From NCBI GenBank assembly GCA_913060975.1, contig CAJXVC010000001.1, positions 310,001 to 374,000 on the forward strand: 64,000 nt of DNA, given 5' to 3'. Below are positions 35,039 through 42,645 of the stretch, piece after piece. Numbering within the stretch: the stretch's first letter is position 1; each line of letters begins with the position of its first letter. This stretch comes from an uncultured Gammaproteobacteria bacterium. Lineage in GTDB: Bacteria; Pseudomonadota; Gammaproteobacteria; Pseudomonadales; Pseudohongiellaceae. Under the pieces are notes generated by a model that saw only the letters and a program-made list of their open reading frames with translations, made no database searches and was not told the DNA's origin. Made by a program: the position numbers and the translations under genes.

Positions 35039-35674
35039 TTATGGGTATTTTCTCCAGTCTCGGGACGGTTTGCCGTACTGCTCAATGTATCGTTGTTCTG
35101 CTGTATACATGGCGCGCATGATGCGTAATTCATCACAGGTGTAGTTAGGCATTGGGTGAGGCCCTTGCAGCCAATCAACAGCCTCATTGCCTATACGATC
35201 GCGCAGTCTGATTTCATATTCTTTGGCGACCAAAGCAGGATTCTTGCCCCGGTTCATTTTCCTGCTGCCGGCTTGGTTACATGGCCGGCACTGGCCGTGG
35301 ATATTGAGCAATTCAAAGCGAAGCTCTGTGCATGAGCCAACAGATCGGAAGTGGCCGGCCTCCAATGGCGCTATCTCGCCGCAGCTAATGCAGGTCTTGC
35401 CTTGGTCAGGCATTCTCACCAGTTTGTTGCATTCGATTCTGGTTAGCTCAAGCTGGTGCGGCTTATGGTTGTGGAGAAATTCCCGGCGCTGCGCCCTGCT
35501 CTGCTGTTTTTCCTGCTTCTCAACCTTAGCCCTTGCCTTCGGCGCCTTGTCTCTGGCGTACTTCACAGCTTCATCCATGTTGCAAAAAGGGGCGTTATTG
35601 ATAATCACCATGTCTTCAGGCTTTCCGTATTTAGCTGGTCTGCAGTATCTGCATTTGCGTTTAGAGTTTGCCAT
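35039..35674 (-). CDS. ninG: Recombination protein NinG/Rap-like
   Basis: A 211-residue protein matching lambda NinG (Rap): N-terminal zinc pair KCRYC, a Lys/Arg/Glu helix, then CISCGEIAPLEAGHFRS, FELLNIHGQCRPCNQAGSRKMNRG, an HNH-like fold. Rap is a Holliday-junction-acting endonuclease that supports phage recombination. Its start overlaps the 3' end of a small zinc-ribbon gene by 14 bp. Confidence 0.8.
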   Translation of the reverse strand: MANSKRKCRYCRPAKYGKPEDMVIINNAPFCNMDEAVKYARDKAPKARAKVEKQEKQQSRAQRREFLHNHKPHQLELTRIECNKLVRMPDQGKTCISCGEIAPLEAGHFRSVGSCTELRFELLNIHGQCRPCNQAGSRKMNRGKNPALVAKEYEIRLRDRIGNEAVDWLQGPHPMPNYTCDELRIMRAMYTAEQRYIEQYGKPSRDWRKYP

Positions 35675-35819
35675 TCTTTAATCGCTTGTATTGCTTCTTG
35701 CTCTTGCTGGTTAAATGCCAGTATCCACATTGATTGCAGTGGTAGGTTCTAGCCTTGTTGCCTTTTGCTTTGCGATGATTGGTCGCATTTAGCAAGGCTT
35801 CTTTGCGAGATAGATACAT
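35661..35819 (-). CDS. Small zinc-ribbon basic protein, 52 aa
   Basis: A 52-residue basic protein with one clear CxxC (YHCNQCGYWHLTS) and His residues that could complete a zinc site; Lys/Arg-rich ends suggest nucleic-acid binding. It overlaps the ninG start. Similar small proteins accompany NinG in many phages. Confidence 0.55.
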   Translation of the reverse strand: MYLSRKEALLNATNHRKAKGNKARTYHCNQCGYWHLTSKSKKQYKRLKNGKL

Positions 35820-35895
35820 GATCTTTCTGCACATGGTTAAAAGGCGACCCCATCCAGTCGATAACTTATGCCTTCAAATCTTCCGTCAGGGGTCA

Positions 35896-36129
35896 TTAAC
35901 TGGATATCCTCTGCTTCATCAGGTTCTGGAATTCAGGCTTATCGGTATGGAAATCCCCAGCTTTTACTGAGCGCGCATTCATCTCAATAACTCGGTGATA
36001 GACAATCGTTTCCATCTTTCCATTTTTCGGAATCCTGCGCCTCTTGAAATACCACTGAAGCAGTCTGAATTTATCTCCAAGAGGTTTTAACTGTTCTGAC
36101 CGATACCGCCTACCAACATAATCATTCAT
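35896..36129 (-). CDS. Hypothetical protein, 77 aa
   Basis: Start at MNDYVGRRYRSEQ, overlapping the HNH stop codon (ATGA). A 77-residue basic protein (FRLLQWYFKRRRIPKNGKM, YHRVIEMNARSVKAGDFHTDKPEFQ). No family recognised; in the nin-like region. Confidence 0.45.
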   Translation of the reverse strand: MNDYVGRRYRSEQLKPLGDKFRLLQWYFKRRRIPKNGKMETIVYHRVIEMNARSVKAGDFHTDKPEFQNLMKQRISS

Positions 36130-36626
36130 CGCCGGCTCTCTTGTTTGCGCTCCCACGTCTTAATTGAGTGGCAGTTAGCGCAACGGACAACGCACTCCCC
36201 TCTTTCAATTTCTGCTTCCAGCCTCGCAATACTGCTTCTTGCATCCGCAATTTCTACGCTTTTTTCTCCTTCATGATCTAATTGTAGTGCCGCGTAGTGG
36301 TCGCTATACCCGCAGTCCACGCACCCGTGTTTTAATTTGTATTGAGCCAGCCACTCTCGAGCCCGAGCTCGATAATTACGACATCCAGCTCTATGAGCAG
36401 CCATTCTTTCTGGGTGTTTCTTTGTTTGGTTATATGATCGCACCCTGGCGTTTCGAAGTTGTTCTGGTTTTGTAGATTTTAGAACCGCTCTTTTGCGCCT
36501 GAGTTTGCATGTGTTTGTGCAGTATCTAGCGTTATATCCACCAGGTTTGGGCAGGAATGGCTCACCGCATTCTCTGCACTCCCTCTCACTCAAAACCTTT
36601 AAGTTTCCCACCCGCTGATCATTCAT
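36126..36626 (-). CDS. HNH-type nuclease with N-terminal zinc finger
   Basis: A 166-residue basic protein. An N-terminal treble-clef-like zinc site (RECRECGEPFLPKPGG, RYCTNTCKLRRK) precedes an HNH core: HGCVDCGYSDHYAALQLDHEG and CVVRCANCHSIKTWER. The third HNH protein of the prophage, here inside the nin-like region as in many lambdoid relatives. Confidence 0.7.
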   Translation of the reverse strand: MNDQRVGNLKVLSERECRECGEPFLPKPGGYNARYCTNTCKLRRKRAVLKSTKPEQLRNARVRSYNQTKKHPERMAAHRAGCRNYRARAREWLAQYKLKHGCVDCGYSDHYAALQLDHEGEKSVEIADARSSIARLEAEIERGECVVRCANCHSIKTWERKQESRR

Positions 36627-37108
36627 GATGAGAACCCCATTGTCTGGAGTATGCAGCGCTCCGCTTCCTGCTCAGTCATCCCGGAAACCTTGGATAACAC
36701 CAGCTGCCAAACAACATCGAATACCGCCTTGTAGACATCCTGAAACCGCTCGGGGCTCATATTTGCAAAGCTGATGGACTCAGCCTCATATCGAACCTCA
36801 TTCCGGATATTCACAACCATCGTTCGATAGCCTGCGTATATCAGCAAATCCTTTCTGAACCGCTCCCTATTCTTCTCAGGAGTGACGAACTCACCCGGCC
36901 GGATCTCGACAGGCTGCGGCTCCCAGTAGTCAAATGCAAAATTCACCATGGCGAAAAACCGTTTGTGAAACTCATAATTTCTGGGTTGTGTGAATGACAC
37001 CTTGAGCGTTGCGCCATTGCCAACACTCTGCATCAGATCAGAATCTGACTCGCCGGCAGGCTTCAATAAACCTCCTGGCTGCTTCACCATGAACACTGAA
37101 CTTGCCAT
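36623..37108 (-). CDS. DUF1367 protein
   Basis: A 161-residue protein with NYEFHKRFFAMVNFAFDYW, FVTPEKNRERFRKDLLIYAGY and SISFANMSPERFQDVYKAVFDV, the DUF1367 signature, a phage family of unknown function usually near recombination genes. Overlaps the following HNH gene by 4 bp. Confidence 0.7.
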   Translation of the reverse strand: MASSVFMVKQPGGLLKPAGESDSDLMQSVGNGATLKVSFTQPRNYEFHKRFFAMVNFAFDYWEPQPVEIRPGEFVTPEKNRERFRKDLLIYAGYRTMVVNIRNEVRYEAESISFANMSPERFQDVYKAVFDVVWQLVLSKVSGMTEQEAERCILQTMGFSS

Positions 37109-37116
37109 CTATTGCC

Positions 37117-37611
37117 CTAAAATGGGATGTCGTCGTCAAAGTTATCGAAACTGCCTGCCGGTTGTGGCTGTTGACCTGTTGGGTGTGACCCACCCCCGGT
37201 ATCCCTTCCGGGTTGCATGGCGGGTGATGCACTTTGATTGGCATTAGCATAGCTTCCTGCTGTGTCCTGCCCTCCGCTGCGTGTATCCAGCATCTGCATC
37301 TCACTCGCCACAATTTCAGTGCTGTAGCGCTTGATGCCATCCTGCTCCCAGCTCCGAGTCTGAAGCCGGCCTTCCACATACAGCTTGGCGCCCTTGCTTA
37401 CATACTGCTCAACGATTTCACCCAGGCGATTGAAGAACACCACGCGATGCCATTCAGTGCGCTCTTGCTGCTCGCCAGTATTCTTGTCTTTCCACGATTC
37501 GCTTGTTGCGATCGACACATTGGCAACAGCGTTACCATTGGGCATGTAGCGCACTTCAGGATCGTTGCCTACATTGCCGACCAAAATAACTTTATTAATG
37601 CCTCTGCTCAT
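37117..37611 (-). CDS. ssb: Single-stranded DNA-binding protein
   Basis: A 164-residue SSB: OB-fold core [59 protein letters not shown] (about 5-105), a Gly/Gln/Pro-rich linker and the acidic tip ending DDDIPF that docks partner proteins. Typical bacterial length. Works in phage replication and recombination. Confidence 0.92.
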   Translation of the reverse strand: MSRGINKVILVGNVGNDPEVRYMPNGNAVANVSIATSESWKDKNTGEQQERTEWHRVVFFNRLGEIVEQYVSKGAKLYVEGRLQTRSWEQDGIKRYSTEIVASEMQMLDTRSGGQDTAGSYANANQSASPAMQPGRDTGGGSHPTGQQPQPAGSFDNFDDDIPF

Positions 37612-37626
37612 GCTTACTGCTCCTGA

Positions 37627-37845
37627 TTAATATCTTAGCGATCCGAGAGTCGCCGCATAGATAGCCAGTCTCTGTCGGTTCCTGTGTTTGACTCGCTGCG
37701 CTGGCGTCATGTTTGCCAGCCGCTCTCTTTCCCTCGCATCCCTTTCGGCTCGCTTCTTTGCGCGAATAATTTCCTGCTCTTTGTGGCGCTCGATCGATTC
37801 GGCCTTTCTTTTATCGAATGAGCCGCGACGCTTTGCTTCACCCAT
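37627..37845 (-). CDS. Basic helical protein, 72 aa
   Basis: A 72-residue Arg/Lys/Glu-rich helical protein opening MGEAKRRGSFDKRK, a start often seen in small phage proteins. No domain beyond that. Between the SSB and methylase genes in the early minus-strand operon. Confidence 0.5.
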   Translation of the reverse strand: MGEAKRRGSFDKRKAESIERHKEQEIIRAKKRAERDARERERLANMTPAQRVKHRNRQRLAIYAATLGSLRY

Positions 37846-37857
37846 TGGAATAATCCT

Positions 37858-38082
37858 TTAAATTCTCACTATGTTTGTTTCGGATTTACCATGCTGCGGT
37901 CTTACCATTGGTACCGATAGCCATTTTTGATTAAGCTCTCTATCTTTCCGTTTGCCCTCACCAAGAATCCTTGACAGCTCATCGTGGTCGGTTTCTAGCT
38001 GCGAGAATTCAGAACCGGTGGCAGTCTCCATCTGGCGCCGCTTTGATTCCATTGCGTATCTAACGAAATTCAGATCAATCAT
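37858..38082 (-). CDS. Hypothetical protein, 74 aa
   Basis: A 74-residue charged helical protein (VRYAMESKRRQMETATGSEF, DHDELSRILGEGKRKDREL). ATG overlaps the methylase stop by 4 bp, so it belongs to the same translation unit. No family recognised. Confidence 0.45.
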   Translation of the reverse strand: MIDLNFVRYAMESKRRQMETATGSEFSQLETDHDELSRILGEGKRKDRELNQKWLSVPMVRPQHGKSETNIVRI

Positions 38083-38735
38083 AGAGCCATCGCTTGTTGT
38101 GCTGTTTCGTCATGGAAGCGCTTAACTGCTGCTGTGTAGTAATCCGCGTCAATCTCGATACCAACAAAATCAAAGCCGCCGTAATGGGCTGCTATGGCGC
38201 TGGAGCCGGAGCCGAGATGGGTGTCAAGGATTCGGTCGCCCGGTTTGGCGTAGTGCTCAAGAATCCATTTGTATAGCGCTGTTGGCTTCTGTGTTGGGTG
38301 AATCCTGAGCTCGTTCTTAGATTTGTTTCCACAAAAACCCTGAATCATTCCATTCCACGGATAGCTAAATTTTCTAACTGCAGTTTCAAATGACGTGTAG
38401 GCCAGCTCACAGTCAGCAAAACCACCAGTGGTATGCTTATCCCATACAAGCCAGCATGGGCTGCAATTACCGATCAGGTCGGCGAGATGATTGCCGCCCC
38501 AAATAATTTGATTCTGGCTAACTCGCTCAAGCTCTCTAAAATACTCGGATATTGGTCGCTCCTGATCCCATAGCGCTTTGTGATAATTCTTGCTCGTCGC
38601 TAGTTTGCTTCGATTGTTTTCGCGGTGGCCGTCTTGTCGAATACCATAAGGCGGATCAACAATCGCCAGCTCAAAGGCGTTATCCTCAAGCTCTCGCATG
38701 TAGTCCATGCAGTCCATGTGGAGCAGATCAATCAT
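38079..38735 (-). CDS. Phage DNA methyltransferase (DPPY)
   Basis: Start at MIDLLHMDC with AAGGGG upstream. The 218-residue product has motif IV DPPY (27-30) and, after it, HPTQKPTALYKWIL and LDTHLGSGSSAIAAHYGG (motif I), so it is a beta-class N6-adenine or N4-cytosine methylase. No restriction partner is next to it; it may protect the phage DNA or tune timing. Confidence 0.8.
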   Translation of the reverse strand: MIDLLHMDCMDYMRELEDNAFELAIVDPPYGIRQDGHRENNRSKLATSKNYHKALWDQERPISEYFRELERVSQNQIIWGGNHLADLIGNCSPCWLVWDKHTTGGFADCELAYTSFETAVRKFSYPWNGMIQGFCGNKSKNELRIHPTQKPTALYKWILEHYAKPGDRILDTHLGSGSSAIAAHYGGFDFVGIEIDADYYTAAVKRFHDETAQQAMAL

Positions 38736-38964
38736 CAAAGCTATCCCCTTTCTCAAGGCAATTAATCGTCTTATTCGCCCTCACCAACGTCTCAGCATTC
38801 ATTGACGGCATGTAGTGCTCGATCAGTGCGATTGCACAGCCTCTGTGATCATTTCCGTACTGATCGGCTATGGCCTCAACTTCTGGGCTGCGGTCGTTTG
38901 TGCCGGACGTCTGAGTGTCTGAGTAGTTGTTAATTGCGTTGTTGATTTGATTGAGTGCGCTCAT
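38728..38964 (-). CDS. Hypothetical protein, 78 aa
   Basis: A 78-residue acidic protein (QINNAINNYSDTQTSG, GCAIALIEHYMPSMNAETLVRANKTINCL) overlapping both the P-like gene and the methylase gene. No family recognised. Confidence 0.45.
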   Translation of the reverse strand: MSALNQINNAINNYSDTQTSGTNDRSPEVEAIADQYGNDHRGCAIALIEHYMPSMNAETLVRANKTINCLEKGDSFDD

Positions 38965-39581
38965 TCGGCTAACAACCTTCTGGCGTTTTCAAGATGTTGT
39001 TTGGCAACGCCGGGAGCGGATACGGGTTCTGGTTTTTTCACCAGCGCCAGGTTCTCGGGTGTTTGAAGATCATCGCCGGACATAACTTGTTTGACTCGTG
39101 CTGAGTAGTGCTGGAAATATTTTTTCTTCATCACGCTTTCCGGCTGGCTGCGTAGGTCAAACCATCCTGTGTCGGCTCCAGCGTGGTATACGGCAGGATG
39201 GCTCCACTTGTGCTGGGTGACTGGGTAAGGGGCTGTAGCGGCTTCACGGTAGGCTTGTTCGGGTGATGGTAGGCCGAGGTCTTCGGGTGGGACGCGGCAC
39301 ATTTCGCGGAACGCTGGAACCGTCCAGAATCCAAAAAAATCCCGACACCGCAAGACGCCATGCGATATTTCAGCATCGGAAAGATCATTGCAGCTTCTGG
39401 CCCATGTGAGGAATTCGGGGGAGCCCGGCATCTGGTGAACCAGTTTCAACCGCATAAGTTCCTTCCAGTTCGCTACCATGAACTCCTGCCTCGCCGCTTG
39501 TGCTTGCGAGGTATTCGGCTGCTGCGCGTTCGATTTCGTCATCTCGGTTGCGCTTTCCAGAGCCTGATTGATTTGCTGCAT
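38961..39581 (-). CDS. Replication protein P-like helicase loader
   Basis: A 206-residue protein resembling the phage P family: ARQEFMVANWKELMRLKLVHQM, FLTWARSCNDLSDAEISHGVLRCRDF, WTVPAFREMCRV. P-like proteins bring the host DnaB helicase to the origin complex. Start kept at ATG 39581 because GGAGGAA lies eight bases before it; this gives a 197-bp overlap with the O-like gene in another frame. Confidence 0.7.
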   Translation of the reverse strand: MQQINQALESATEMTKSNAQQPNTSQAQAARQEFMVANWKELMRLKLVHQMPGSPEFLTWARSCNDLSDAEISHGVLRCRDFFGFWTVPAFREMCRVPPEDLGLPSPEQAYREAATAPYPVTQHKWSHPAVYHAGADTGWFDLRSQPESVMKKKYFQHYSARVKQVMSGDDLQTPENLALVKKPEPVSAPGVAKQHLENARRLLAE

Positions 39582-40344
39582 TGCTGTTCCTCCGATTTTG
39601 GAACCAGTCGAATTTAAATCCCGACCATCCAGCGTCGAGCTGTTCGGCTAAACAATCGTCAACGCTGTATCCGGCATCTGCTGCCAGTTGTAATTGCGTT
39701 GCCATTTTGTTGATCACGGTTTGAGTGATTGGTGATTTTTTGGCCTGCCGGTGTTTTTTGAAATCCTTCCAAACTTGCTCGCTTGGTAGTTCAGGCCATT
39801 TTGTAAAGTCCAGGTCGCCAAGATATTTGGCGTCACGTGGAACATCTGATTCAGAATCCGCGTTATTACTATGGTCTGATACTGGTATGTTATTGGTCTG
39901 TTTATTGCCCGTAACCGAACTGGTTACCGTAGATGCACCGGAGTGGTTACCGTTGTTGGCACTGGTTTGGTTACCGTTACCAGACTGGTTACCGTTACCG
40001 ATTTGGTCACCGTTGTTGTAATCTTCGGTGTCCGGACTGGTTACCGTTTCGTCTTCATCTACCGTAACCAGATCGGGCACCGTTATTCTGTATTCGCATG
40101 ATTTTGAAAAACCGCCCTTGCCCGCTTTTTCGAGCCAGCCAAGTTTGACCAATTGAGTGGTTACTCGGGTAATGACCCGCTCGTTGTATCCGCAGCGCTC
40201 TGATATTTGAGAACGCTTGGGCCAGATCGTATCCGAGTTCTTGGCGCGAAAAGAAAGCAAGGCTATCAACACCCTCAGTTGCATTTTCGTTAGCCTCGGA
40301 TCACTACAGACTTCCACGGGCACTATTGAAAATGGTGTTGTCAT
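39385..40344 (-). CDS. Replication initiator, O-like winged-helix protein
   Basis: A 319-residue protein with an N-terminal helix-turn-helix (LTKMQLRVLIALLSFR, IWPKRSQISERCGYNERVITRVT, LVKLGWLEKAGKGGF; about 18-90) of the phage replication-initiator type. A low-complexity Asn/Gly/Gln linker (about 105-150) is encoded by iteron repeats, and a C-terminal helical part binds the loader. Lambda O likewise carries the origin inside its gene. Confidence 0.75.
   Translation of the reverse strand: MTTPFSIVPVEVCSDPRLTKMQLRVLIALLSFRAKNSDTIWPKRSQISERCGYNERVITRVTTQLVKLGWLEKAGKGGFSKSCEYRITVPDLVTVDEDETVTSPDTEDYNNGDQIGNGNQSGNGNQTSANNGNHSGASTVTSSVTGNKQTNNIPVSDHSNNADSESDVPRDAKYLGDLDFTKWPELPSEQVWKDFKKHRQAKKSPITQTVINKMATQLQLAADAGYSVDDCLAEQLDAGWSGFKFDWFQNRRNSNAANQSGSGKRNRDDEIERAAAEYLASTSGEAGVHGSELEGTYAVETGSPDAGLPRIPHMGQKLQ
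39921..40047. repeat. Iterons of the candidate phage replication origin
   Basis: Five copies of TGGTTACCGT start at 39921, 39944, 39968, 39986 and 40038, plus one copy with a single mismatch (TGGTCACCGT) at 40004. An inverted near copy lies at 40061-40070. They are inside the O-like gene, as in lambda ori. Confidence 0.75.
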
Positions 40345-40773
40345 AAATACTCTTCTGATTCTGATTAGTTGGCCCCTTGCGGGGGCCGGTCTATTCCAAC
40401 TACAAACCCTCGGGGAAGTAAGGGCTTGACCCTGGAATAACGGGTCAACTTGATTTGGTGCGGTGGCAGGTGCTGCTTTTCCTGCATAGGAACGACCACA
40501 TGCTACCGAGATAGCGGCCAGACCTTTTTAGCTATCGACCACGTAATTGCACGTCAGCCCGTGCATTCACCGCATAAACTTGTTAAAAGTCCGGGCAGTG
40601 TCACGCCTCCCGGCTCACGCTGTGTCGGCCTACCCCTGATCTGTCCGTGACAACAAATTCAGAGGATTGGTACTGCTCCTCTAGAACTACCCACGGCCTC
40701 TCGGGGTTGATTCGTTAAACCGGGCTTATCCCAGCACCGTAGACAGTCTGGTACTCGGGTAAGCCCTTGATCG
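40345..40773. other. Noncoding leader of the replication genes, structured
   Basis: I see no convincing gene here. It holds an inverted repeat GGCCCC/GGGGCC (40370-40386) near the O-like start, TTGACCC/GGGTCAA (40426-40432 and 40442-40448), and the long stem-loop at 40722-40766. In lambda the equivalent stretch between cro and O holds a terminator, nut site and cII; no cII-like gene is visible. Confidence 0.5.
40722..40766 (-). other. Long interrupted stem-loop
   Basis: GGGCTTA-CCC (40722-40732) pairs with GGGTAAGCCC (40757-40766), and inner ACC/GGT pairs extend the stem. It lies 8 bp after the stop of the small membrane protein gene. No U-tract follows, so a regulatory or processed RNA is as likely as a terminator. 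Confidence 0.55.
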
Positions 40774-40935
40774 TTAATCCTCAATAAAATTGTGCTGCAC
40801 GGCGCAAAGAAGAGCGAAAGAGAGGACTGCAAAGCAGGCGCTCAAAATTGCATCCAGACTAGAGCCAAAGAAACAGCCACCAGCAGCCCAGCCAACACAA
40901 AAACAAACCGCTCTAATTAAATAGTTAAGCCTCAC
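40774..40935 (-). CDS. Small membrane protein, 53 aa (GTG start)
   Basis: A 53-residue hydrophobic protein with one long or two short membrane segments (VCFCVGWAAGGCFFGSSL and LSACFAVLSFALLCAV). GTG 40935 is preceded by GGAGG at suitable distance. The leader resembles that of the 41291-41569 gene at 20 of about 25 positions. In the early minus-strand operon between the Cro-like gene and the O-like gene. Confidence 0.5.
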   Translation of the reverse strand: MRLNYLIRAVCFCVGWAAGGCFFGSSLDAILSACFAVLSFALLCAVQHNFIED

Positions 40936-40984
40936 CCCGTAACCCCTCCATTGCCCGACTTCATGATCGAAAATTTCAGTGTTG

Positions 40985-41266
40985 TTATGCCGTAGCCTCG
41001 CGCTTGACCGCCGCCGTCATCGACACTGTATCTTTACTGATAAAAACAGGGCCTAGTGCGTGATAGAGCTTCCCGCTAAGAGGCGACCGCTGAGGCGTCG
41101 TTAACATCACTACGCGTCCAAGAAGGTCATTAATATCTAGGTCTTCTGCCCATTCCAAAACGTCCTCCCAAAGCTGGTTGTCTTCCGGGCGATCACCAAA
41201 CTTCTCCGGGTAGGCGGCTACGAGCAGTTCGTATAATTCAAGCTCAGTTAATGGTTGAGTCTTCAT
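40985..41266 (-). CDS. Hypothetical protein, 93 aa
   Basis: A 93-residue protein opening MKTQPLTELELYELLVAAYPEKFG with AAAAAGG before the ATG. Acidic first half, then RVVMLTTPQRSPLSGKLYHALGPV. No family recognised; early minus-strand operon. Confidence 0.5.
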   Translation of the reverse strand: MKTQPLTELELYELLVAAYPEKFGDRPEDNQLWEDVLEWAEDLDINDLLGRVVMLTTPQRSPLSGKLYHALGPVFISKDTVSMTAAVKREATA

Positions 41267-41290
41267 CCTTTTTCCCTCTCTGACGCGGCG

Positions 41291-41569
41291 CTAGTGGCCG
41301 TCCTCATTTGACAAGCCTTCGGCACCGTTCTCGAATGCTGTCGCTGCCACCTTGTCTAGCATTTTGTGAATTGCTGTTGTTCCGTCCTCTTCCTCGCTCT
41401 TGAGGTAATCGACAAACTCAAGAAAGAAGGTTTCAGGGTCGTCAATCCGGCATGGGCCAAATGTGTCTGCAAGCCCGTAATCGAGACTGTGTTGCAGAAT
41501 GTCTAAGCCGATGGATATTGATAGAACGCCATCCACAATCTGAATATTTAACTGCTGGTCTCTGCTCAT
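41291..41569 (-). CDS. Hypothetical protein, 92 aa
   Basis: A 92-residue acidic protein (NIQIVDGVLSISIGLDILQHSLDYGLAD, ETFFLEFVDYLKSEEEDGTTAIHKM). Its ribosome-binding leader overlaps the stop codon of the upstream gene and closely matches the leader of the 40774-40935 gene. No family recognised. Confidence 0.5.
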   Translation of the reverse strand: MSRDQQLNIQIVDGVLSISIGLDILQHSLDYGLADTFGPCRIDDPETFFLEFVDYLKSEEEDGTTAIHKMLDKVAATAFENGAEGLSNEDGH

Positions 41570-41573
41570 ACCG

Positions 41574-41807
41574 TCACTCCCCCATTGCCCGAACCTGGCG
41601 CTTTAGATAAGCAATCTGATCATTTGGAATCACCGCAACAGACACCAGTTCCCACCCGTCATCGCCAAGTGCGTCTAGTTCGCTGATGTGGTTGAAGCGG
41701 GTTTCCATGTATTCCCATCTGGGAGCGCAGAAGTGTAGTGGGAATGTGGTCGCTTTCTGCTCATATCCTTCTGATAGCGATGTTTTGTTGTTTGCGTCTT
41801 CTTTCAT
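41574..41807 (-). CDS. DUF4177-like small protein
   Basis: Start at MKEDANNKTSLSEG with AGGGGAAGGG upstream. The 77-residue product ends in WEYMETRFNHISELDALGDDGWELVSVAV, the pattern of DUF4177-type small proteins (strand, LxxLGxxGWEL). Function unknown. Its leader (GGGCGTGTAGAGA...CAGG) is duplicated at 42282-42312 beyond the inserted plus-strand gene. Confidence 0.5.
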   Translation of the reverse strand: MKEDANNKTSLSEGYEQKATTFPLHFCAPRWEYMETRFNHISELDALGDDGWELVSVAVIPNDQIAYLKRQVRAMGE

Positions 41808-41952
41808 ACCCTTCCCCTGTTCATCTCTACACGCCCAATGGCGGAATTGACTCAATGTTCTATAAGCTGTAGCCAGCGAGCCCCACCACTAAGCAGGTGG
41901 CGCAACCTCTGTTATGCTGTGATTGCGAAATACAACACACAGAGGAAATACT

Positions 41953-42219
41953 ATGATCGGTCTATCAAACCCCGCGTACTTACAGGGCGTTCTCTATGCT
42001 CAGCAAACTCTTTTGGTCAGCTTGCTGGTCGGAGAAGCATCACAATCGCCTGATCCCAAAATGCACTTACAAAATCAAATCGATTATTTACTTACCGAAA
42101 TACCCAAAAGAGACAGCTTTAATAGCCTTGACCAAGTAGGCCAGGATGCAGCCATTAATCTGTTTCAAGGCATTTACGAAACCGCGATTTTCAACGCAGA
42201 GACTCGGCGGACGGACTAG
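41953..42219 (+). CDS. Hypothetical phage protein, 88 aa, opposite strand
   Basis: Start at MIGLSNPAYLQG with AGAGGAAATACT before it. The 88-residue product has an amphipathic helix and QIDYLLTEIPKRDSFNSLDQ, FQGIYETAIFNAE. It is the only plus-strand gene between the Cro-like gene and the minus-strand early genes, and copies of one leader sequence lie on both sides (41807-41838 and 42282-42315), suggesting an inserted cassette. Confidence 0.5.
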   Translation: MIGLSNPAYLQGVLYAQQTLLVSLLVGEASQSPDPKMHLQNQIDYLLTEIPKRDSFNSLDQVGQDAAINLFQGIYETAIFNAETRRTD

Positions 42220-42328
42220 CTCGCTGGGCCCCGGGCCAATAGCCAAAAACGGGGCTCTGCTATTTCCTGTGAATTGATTCATGCCTACTCCTGTCTTTCT
42301 CTACACGCCCGATTGGGTCTGGTAGGTG

Positions 42329-42353
42329 AAAAAAATCCCGATATGATTCGGGA
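42329..42353 (-). terminator. Terminator after the Cro-like gene (tR1-like)
   Basis: On the minus strand TCCCGA (plus 42348-42353) pairs with TCGGGA (plus 42336-42341) and runs into seven T residues (plus 42329-42335). It begins 16 bp after the Cro-like stop, so the replication genes beyond it would need read-through. Confidence 0.85.
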
Positions 42354-42368
42354 CTATGGAATTAATTG

Positions 42369-42578
42369 TTAAGCGGCTTGGTTGTCTTCGGAATTAGAGC
42401 CAGAGCCACACAACTCAGAGGTGATTACTTGGTCAATCTGGAACTGCCGAAGCTCGGGGATTTTCCCGCCCCACTGATAAATAGCCTGCGGCTTAATCCC
42501 AAGGCGGCGAGCCATTTCGGCTGGCGATCCGAAGTGCTTAATAGCTTCCTGATATGAATAAGTTGTGTGCATAGCCAC
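42369..42578 (-). CDS. Cro-like repressor
   Basis: A 69-residue helix-turn-helix protein of the Cro/YdaS type (YQEAIKHFGSPAEMARRLGIKPQAIYQWGGKIPELRQFQIDQV). It is divergent from the S24 repressor gene with the operators between them. The start may be ATG 42578 or ATG 42572 (MHTTYSY); neither has a Shine-Dalgarno, and the second would be close to the predicted transcript start. Expected to repress the repressor promoter and favour lysis. Confidence 0.75.
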   Translation of the reverse strand: MAMHTTYSYQEAIKHFGSPAEMARRLGIKPQAIYQWGGKIPELRQFQIDQVITSELCGSGSNSEDNQAA

Positions 42579-42579
42579 A

Positions 42580-42645
42580 ATGAAAGCATACTTTCAATAA
42601 TGATTGCAAGCACACTTTCAGAAACTCCATGTAAGATTACTTACA
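42580..42645. promoter_or_regulatory. Right operator region with three operators and PR/PRM
   Basis: Three 16-bp sites: TGAAAGCATACTTTCA (42581-42596), TGCAAGCACACTTTCA (42605-42620) and TGTAAGATTACTTACA (42630-42645), centres 24 and 25 bp apart. A leftward promoter for the Cro-like gene can be drawn as TTGCAA (42604-42609) and, 18 bp on, minus-strand TTTCAT (plus 42580-42585). TAAGAT at 42632-42637 would be the -10 of the repressor promoter, seven bases before its ATG. Confidence 0.8.

Noticed and set aside
38079..38735. Restriction-modification system
   Set aside because: No restriction endonuclease gene is adjacent; the nearby HNH and NinG proteins are typical nin-region genes.
42088..42282. 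64-aa minus-strand frame behind the duplicated leader
   Set aside because: The leader and RBS look real, but the body is antisense to the 41953-42219 gene and shows no domain; more likely a leader copy left by insertion.
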